From: GCA-020348445 sp965372465
GTDB taxonomy: Archaea; Thermoplasmatota; Thermoplasmata; GCA-020350865
Assembly (NCBI GenBank): GCA_965372465.1
Contig: CBDVCK010000178.1
Span: forward strand, 1 to 7,864
DNA length: 7,864 nucleotides
Direction: 5' to 3'
The notes under the pieces: generated by a model
Told to the model about the DNA's origin: nothing
What the model saw: only the letters and a program-made list of their open reading frames with translations
The model's database searches: none
Part shown: positions 6,301 to 7,864 of the stretch, piece after piece
Layout of the letters: each line of letters starts with the position of its first letter
How positions within the stretch are numbered: the stretch's first letter is position 1
Program-made: the position numbers and the translations under genes

Positions 6301-7864
6301 CGATGATGGTCCAACGACAGATGTTGGCGCAGTCTATGTATTCGAAGGCGGACCCTTGATGGACAACATAGCCGATTGGAGTTATAAAGGAGAGCAGACC
6401 AACGATCATCTCGGTTGGTCTGTTTCATTTGCTGGAAATGTGAGCGGTGGTAGTTCGACATATTTGATTGTAGGAGCCCCAAATAATGATGATGGAGGTA
6501 TCGATGCTGGAAAGGTATATCTGTTAACAACAATGGTATCCAAACCGGTGATAACGAACGTTTTTGCAACGCCCAGCATCCAGAATATTGATGGTTATGT
6601 AAACATAACTGCCGATGTTACCGCTCTAAGTGGTTTAGATGAGGTTTGGATCAATATTACCTTACCTGGTAGTGGATACACCAACATGTCTATGACACAA
6701 GGTGTGGGCAACCAGTGGTTCTACGATGATAATTATTCCCTCCCTGGTCTATATCAATACACGATATGGGCAAACGATACCCTTGGAAATTGGACTGAAA
6801 GCAGTATCTTCCAATTCCAGGTGATCAATAGTTTGCCTTTATTATCTTCCCCGCAGGTCACGCCTCCTTCGGGGAATACAGATACAGGATTCAATTTCAC
6901 TGTAACATATATCGACTTGGATAACCACGCACCCGACAATATCACCGTGAACATAACAGGCATAGGTGTATATGATCTAATCGAAGTCGATCCTTCGGAC
7001 ACGAATTATACGGATGGAAAAGAATATTATTACAATGCAACAGGATTCTCAGTGGGCTCGTATTCCTTCCATTTCGCAGCCAACGACACGCTTGGAGACT
7101 GGAACGAGACTGTGGAAATTCCAGGGCTGCAGATTTTGAACACCCCACCTGTTTTACTTTCTCCTGCTGTAGACCCAGTTTCCGGAGTGAGCAGTACATA
7201 CTTCAACTTCACTGTAAATTACACGGATCTGGATAACCACTCACCAGGAAATATCACCTTGAATCTTACCGGACCTTCTGGTGGGCTTTTCGATCTTACA
7301 GAGGTGGATCCCTCTGATATGAATTATTCTGACGGCAAGGAATATTACTACAACACGACATTATCCAACGGCTCATACTCATACCATTTTGCAGCTAACG
7401 ATTCTTTGGGGAATTGGGATGAGACAGCCGAGGTTAACGTACCTTTGGTGGGAGTCTCCAAACCGATACTTACAAATATAGATGTTTCGCCAAATTCAGG
7501 TAATGTGGATACCTGGTTTAATTTCACAGTGAATTATTCTCATCCGTTCGATAAAGGTCCTGACAATACAACTTTGAATCTTACCGGACCTTCGGGCGGG
7601 GTTTTCGATCTCATAGAGGTGGATCCCTCAGATATGGATTATACCGATGGAAAGCTTTATTACTATAATGTATCAGGTCTGTCTGTGGGTCCCTATTCTT
7701 TCAATTTTGCAGCAAATGATACGGATGGAAACTGGTCTGAAAGTGGTGTTCTGGGATTTGAGGTACTAAATAGAGATCCGATACTTACTTTAGGGCAGGT
7801 CGATCCAATAACAGGATTTACAGATACCGGGTTCAACTTCACCGCAACTTATACTGATTTGGAT
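2..7864 (+). CDS. Giant modular surface protein (DUF2341/LamG/FG-GAP/Ig-like), internal fragment, both ends missing
   Basis: One frame stays open for 2621 codons and is in phase at every point I checked (for example 320, 2282, 4901, 5699, 7862). Neither start nor stop lies in the window. Domain order by fragment residue: LamG tail 1-103, DUF2341 107-228, LamG 229-444, DUF2341 448-569, LamG 570-772, FG-GAP 776-893, three DUF2341-LamG pairs 902-1894, FG-GAP 1899-2178, Ig-like repeats 2179-2621. These families are typical of secreted or cell-surface adhesion proteins. LamG domains often bind carbohydrate or protein, FG-GAP repeats form a calcium-binding propeller, and Ig repeats form stalks. Four cysteines were seen (codons near 931, 2333, 5315, 5348). 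Signal peptide and anchor would lie outside the window. An extracellular adhesin or surface-layer-associated role is inferred. The specific ligand cannot be read from the sequence. No gene name is recognised. Confidence 0.95.
320..685 (+). other. DUF2341 domain, subtype A, copy 1
   Basis: Residues 107-228. It starts WWNPIWSFRKKLTFDNS, continues with NFPVLINLSS, then DGTDLRFIDEDG and ELKYHIEEWN, and ends with YIWMYYENP and TAVWHLKE. This is the DUF2341 pattern: W-x-[YF]-R-K start, F-P-V-L-I-N, D-x-R-F/V-F, H-x-I-E, Y-x-Y-Y-x-N and W-H-L-x-E end. The family has no established biochemical function but is commonly placed directly before LamG domains in archaeal and bacterial secreted proteins, as here. 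About three quarters of residues (93 of 122 by hand) match the copy at 1343-1708. That close match and a 1023-base offset point to recent duplication. Confidence 0.88.
686..1333 (+). other. LamG / concanavalin A-like domain, module A1
   Basis: Residues 229-444. The LamG elements appear in order: DSTGTHDGTSTN, GKIDGSLVFDGSDEVVSLP, WTLEGWFNFD, WHQYVLTLD, HWYLDGVDQG, FTGTLDEVRMSNVARSTDW and the tail IKAQYLSMNNSFITYGSEE. The role is probably glycan or protein binding on the cell surface, inferred from the fold family only. The core (about 686-1220) is visibly richer in G and C than the rest of the gene: my hand count gives 280 of 540 bases (52%) for 661-1200. It contains a lone cysteine (GFDCDS). 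Its core is very unlike that of the LamG at 1709-2317, although the flanking DUF2341 domains and tails are alike. Confidence 0.85.
1343..1708 (+). other. DUF2341 domain, subtype A, copy 2
   Basis: Residues 448-569. It starts WWDTSWSYRKKLTFDNS and has NFPILVNLGASNF, GTDLRFIDEDG, ELKYHIEDWN, YIWMYYNNS and LGVWHLNE. It is a close paralogue of the domain at 320-685. A 41-base stretch (359-399 against 1382-1422) differs at a single base, so the similarity is as strong in DNA as in protein. It precedes LamG module A2. Function is unknown for the family. Confidence 0.88.
1709..2317 (+). other. LamG / concanavalin A-like domain, module A2 (last of the first array)
   Basis: Residues 570-772. Recognisable parts are RYDSVGTYDLT, GQIDGANNFELDDYL, NFSVSFWFRTAPTS, EQWHLSYISRSG, TFYIDGISQG, WDGDIDEIRLVNASRSGDW and the tail IKAQYLSMNNTFITYSGEE. 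The core differs strongly from module A1, while the tail is nearly identical to those at 248-310 and 1271-1333. Immediately after the tail the chain enters the closing strand of an FG-GAP blade (GAAYIFFG from 2336), so this module ends the first insertion into the propeller. Confidence 0.85.
2327..2680 (+). other. FG-GAP beta-propeller, first visible segment (end of blade 1, blade 2, first half of blade 3)
   Basis: Residues 776-893. It opens with the closing strand GAAYIFFG of a blade whose front half must lie before the inserted array. A full repeat follows: SAANANVTIYGSNAGDLFGW, then SDAGDVNNDGYDDVIIGAPG and GRAYIFHG, with calcium-loop motif D-V-N-N-D-G-Y-D-D. The next repeat starts with ADVILTG, GDKFGFSVSGAGDMNTNG and then stops in mid-loop at 2680. 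The family is the integrin-alpha N-terminal propeller, and the Asp/Asn-rich loops normally bind calcium. The remaining three loop positions and closing strand of this blade resume at 5702. Blade numbers assume a seven-bladed propeller that starts upstream of the window. Confidence 0.85.
2705..3052 (+). other. DUF2341 domain, subtype B, copy 1
   Basis: Residues 902-1017. It starts WSYRKKITINASQVAGDLID and has FQILINFIDSDLKSKA, DGYDILFTQSD, KLDHEIEYYN, SGELVAWVRIP, DIYMYYGN and the end LTVHHLEE. This is the classical form of the family (K-I-T-I, D-G-Y-D-I-x-F-T, D-H-E-I-E, G-E-L-x-A-W). It differs from subtype A in the first array, which has L-T-F-D-N-S and lacks the G-E-L-V-A-W motif. The usual V-W-H-L is replaced by V-H-H-L. 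It begins the array that interrupts an FG-GAP blade, joined to it by a short linker (LSGDFYEG). Confidence 0.9.
3053..3667 (+). other. LamG / concanavalin A-like domain, module B1
   Basis: Residues 1018-1222. The elements are SDSTGYNNDMTGVN, GQIGKGFNFDSTNEEYLIS, NFTYSLWNNPEE, NKWQHFVVTYNGS, GIMDEVRISNIARSAAW and the tail IATEYNNQNDTSTFYTLGNEE, listed here as separate short matches. It is a typical but divergent LamG. The core is very AT-rich: my hand count gives 115 G or C in 360 bases (32%) for 3181-3540, against about 38% in the DUF2341 domain just upstream and 52% in LamG module A1. The expected turn of the form Y-L/I-D/N-G is H-N-G here. Confidence 0.82.
3683..4033 (+). other. DUF2341 domain, subtype B, copy 2
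   Basis: Residues 1228-1344. It starts WLYRKSITINASRVTGDLID and has FPVLINITDSGLQSKA, DGYDIVFTGSDG, SVDHEIESFN, TGELVAWIRIP, GIYMYYGN and the end ISVWHLTE. All family landmarks are present. It is preceded by the inter-module linker IIPVN, which recurs as IIPQN before the next copy. It forms a pair with the LamG that follows directly. Function is unknown for the family. Confidence 0.9.
4034..4684 (+). other. LamG / concanavalin A-like domain, module B2
   Basis: Residues 1345-1561. The elements are RYDSTKNDNDGTPTNYDGDE, GKIGGADKLDGTNDYITTG, QVTLETWLNMDS, NTWYHIVAVFDS, HHIYLNGVDYSN, FNGTLDEIRLSKVVRSADW and the tail IVTEYNNQNDTSTFY. All core strands of the family can be placed. The tail matches those of modules B1 and B3 closely in DNA and protein, whereas the central strands do not. 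Ligand is unknown. Confidence 0.87.
4700..5047 (+). other. DUF2341 domain, subtype B, copy 3
   Basis: Residues 1567-1682. It starts WLYRKPITINSSRITSNLTD and has FPMLVNVIDSDLQGKA, DGYDIVFTKSDG, TLDHEIERYN, SGELIAWVKIP, VIYMHYGNPDAPD and the end RGVWHLAE. All landmarks are present. It is the last DUF2341 in the window and pairs with the LamG at 5048-5683. Confidence 0.9.
5048..5683 (+). other. LamG / concanavalin A-like domain, module B3 (last of the second array)
   Basis: Residues 1683-1894. The elements are ALDSTSYGLSGTPTGKV, GPIGNAYQFDGTNGIVNMG, NFSVSVWVNVTQY, YLVLVADRSTNELYAYLNG, NGIMDEVRISSVARSAAW and the tail IQAEYNNTNDTSTFYTLG. It is the only domain here with two cysteines (codons at 5315 and 5348, eleven residues apart). 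They could form a disulfide on the outside of the cell, which is inference. After the tail, a linker (SLAGNN) leads straight back into the interrupted FG-GAP loop at 5702. Confidence 0.87.
5696..6535 (+). other. FG-GAP beta-propeller, second segment (second half of blade 3, blades 4-7)
   Basis: Residues 1899-2178. It resumes with YDDVIVGAFG and GRAYVFFGG, which finish the blade broken at 2680. Three clear repeats follow with loop motifs DVNDDGFGD, DVNIDGYAD and DVNGDGAPD. Each continues into [MV]I[IV]GA or VVVGAP and a closing strand (AAYIFYG, AAYIFFG, AVYVFEG). The last blade has NVSGGSSTY where the calcium loop should be, then LIVGAP and KVYLL. Its acidic ligands are lost, so it probably does not bind calcium there. 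With the upstream segment this makes seven closing strands and six visible loop positions, consistent with a seven-bladed propeller. Blade numbers assume the seventh loop lies upstream. Confidence 0.88.
6536..6832 (+). other. Ig-like domain 1 (distinct subtype)
   Basis: Residues 2179-2277. It runs from VSKPVITNVFATPS through DGYVNITADVTALSGLDEVW, INITLPGSG and NQWFYDDNYSLPGLYQYTIW to ANDTLGNWTES. This resembles the Ig-like beta-sandwich repeats seen in archaeal surface proteins. It differs from the four repeats that follow: it has the V-N-I-T-A-D-V start and Y-T-I-W-A-N-D end, and lacks the D-P-S-D motif. Six N-x-S/T sequons are present. It connects the propeller to the repeat stalk. Confidence 0.8.
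6833..7144 (+). other. Ig-like domain 2
   Basis: Residues 2278-2381 (104 residues). Landmarks are SSPQVTPPSGNTDTGFNFTV, YIDLDNHAPDNITVNITG, YDLIEVDPSDTNYTDGKEYY and SFHFAANDTLGDWNE. The all-beta pattern and tandem copies support an Ig-like or PKD-like fold, though the exact Pfam family cannot be decided by eye. Seven N-x-S/T sequons fall in this unit. Confidence 0.82.
7145..7456 (+). other. Ig-like domain 3
   Basis: Residues 2382-2485 (104 residues). Landmarks are SPAVDPVSGVSSTYFNFTVN, YTDLDNHSPGNITLNLTG, DLTEVDPSDMNYSDGKEYYY and YHFAANDSLGNWDE. It is a clear paralogue of the preceding and following units. Nine N-x-S/T sequons are present, one with proline following, which usually weakens use. 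Confidence 0.82.
7457..7774 (+). other. Ig-like domain 4
   Basis: Residues 2486-2591 (106 residues). Landmarks are SKPILTNIDVSPNSGNVDTW, FNFTVNYSHPFDKGPDNTT, DLIEVDPSDMDYTDGKLYYY and NFAANDTDGNWSES. The acidic D-L-D-N-H turn of units 2 and 3 is changed to H-P-F-D-K here. DNA from 7574 onward closely repeats that from 7259, for example the codons for LNLTGPSGG, so the unit probably arose by recent duplication. Confidence 0.82.
7775..7864 (+). other. Ig-like domain 5, N-terminal part (cut by the window end)
   Basis: Residues 2592-2621. DPILTLGQVDPITGFTDTGF followed by NFTATYTDLD matches the first third of units 2 and 3. The array therefore continues beyond the window and its length is unknown. 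Confidence 0.82.

Larger units (their letters stand above)
6833..7864 (+). repeat. Tandem Ig-like repeat array, period about 312-318 bases
   Basis: Units of 104, 104 and 106 residues and a partial fourth share FNF-T, D-P-S-D-x-[ND]-Y and F-x-A-A-N-D landmarks. DNA similarity between units is high in places, for example around 7259 and 7574 (offset 315 bases). I count 29 N-x-S/T sequons between 6536 and 7774 (about 413 residues), roughly one per 14 residues. This is consistent with a heavily N-glycosylated extracellular stalk, assuming the host glycosylates at such sites. Confidence 0.83.

Noticed and set aside
2327..6535. Two independent propellers rather than one split propeller
   Set aside because: The first segment has only one complete loop plus two half blades, too few to close a ring, and the two half-loops join at exactly complementary positions. 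It remains an alternative if many blades lie upstream.
6195..6569. 124-codon minus-strand open frame and an overlapping 69-codon one (6200-6409)
   Set aside because: Both are antisense to conserved FG-GAP blades. The composition (many His, Arg, Leu, Ser) is typical of a shadow frame.
2..7864. CRISPR array, transposon or diversity-generating retroelement repeats
   Set aside because: The repeats are long, coding and domain-sized. I saw no short regular direct repeats with spacers, no transposase or reverse transcriptase, and no inverted terminal repeats.

Overview
The window is one uninterrupted plus-strand reading frame. Codons in phase with position 2 run without a stop to position 7864 (2621 codons). 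Neither the start nor the stop codon is inside the window, so this is the interior of one giant gene. I see no second gene, RNA gene, promoter, terminator, insertion sequence or CRISPR array. Short open frames on the minus strand and in the other plus frames are shadows of this coding sequence.

The encoded fragment is a modular, secreted or cell-surface protein. In order it holds: the end of a LamG (concanavalin A-like) domain (2-310); two DUF2341 + LamG modules (320-2317); the first part of an FG-GAP (integrin-alpha-type) beta-propeller (2327-2680); three more DUF2341 + LamG modules (2705-5683); the rest of the propeller (5696-6535); and a tandem array of Ig-like domains of about 104 residues each (6536-7864), which continues past the window. 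N-glycosylation sequons are very dense in the Ig-like part. Only four cysteines were seen in 2621 residues.

The architecture and style (DUF2341-LamG tandems, FG-GAP blades, sequon-rich Ig repeats with signatures such as FNFTVxYxDLDNH and FAANDTLGNW) suggest an archaeon. A Thermoplasmatota-like or related uncultured sediment or marine lineage is likely, but this is judged from protein style alone and a bacterial origin is not excluded.

The most interesting point is that the propeller is not contiguous. One FG-GAP blade is cut inside its calcium-binding loop: the first six loop positions end at 2680 and the last three resume at 5702. A three-module DUF2341-LamG array of about 1,000 residues lies between. 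The preceding blade also seems to be split by the first DUF2341-LamG array, because only its closing strand (GAAYIFFG, from 2336) follows that array. Joining the pieces gives six visible loop positions plus one inferred upstream, seven blades in all, as in integrin alpha. The window can therefore be read as a propeller scaffold displaying two arms of LamG modules, followed by a glycosylated Ig-like stalk. The DUF2341 parts and LamG tails are conserved between modules while LamG cores diverge strongly and differ in GC content (about 52% against about 32% by hand count), which suggests shuffling or diversification of binding domains.
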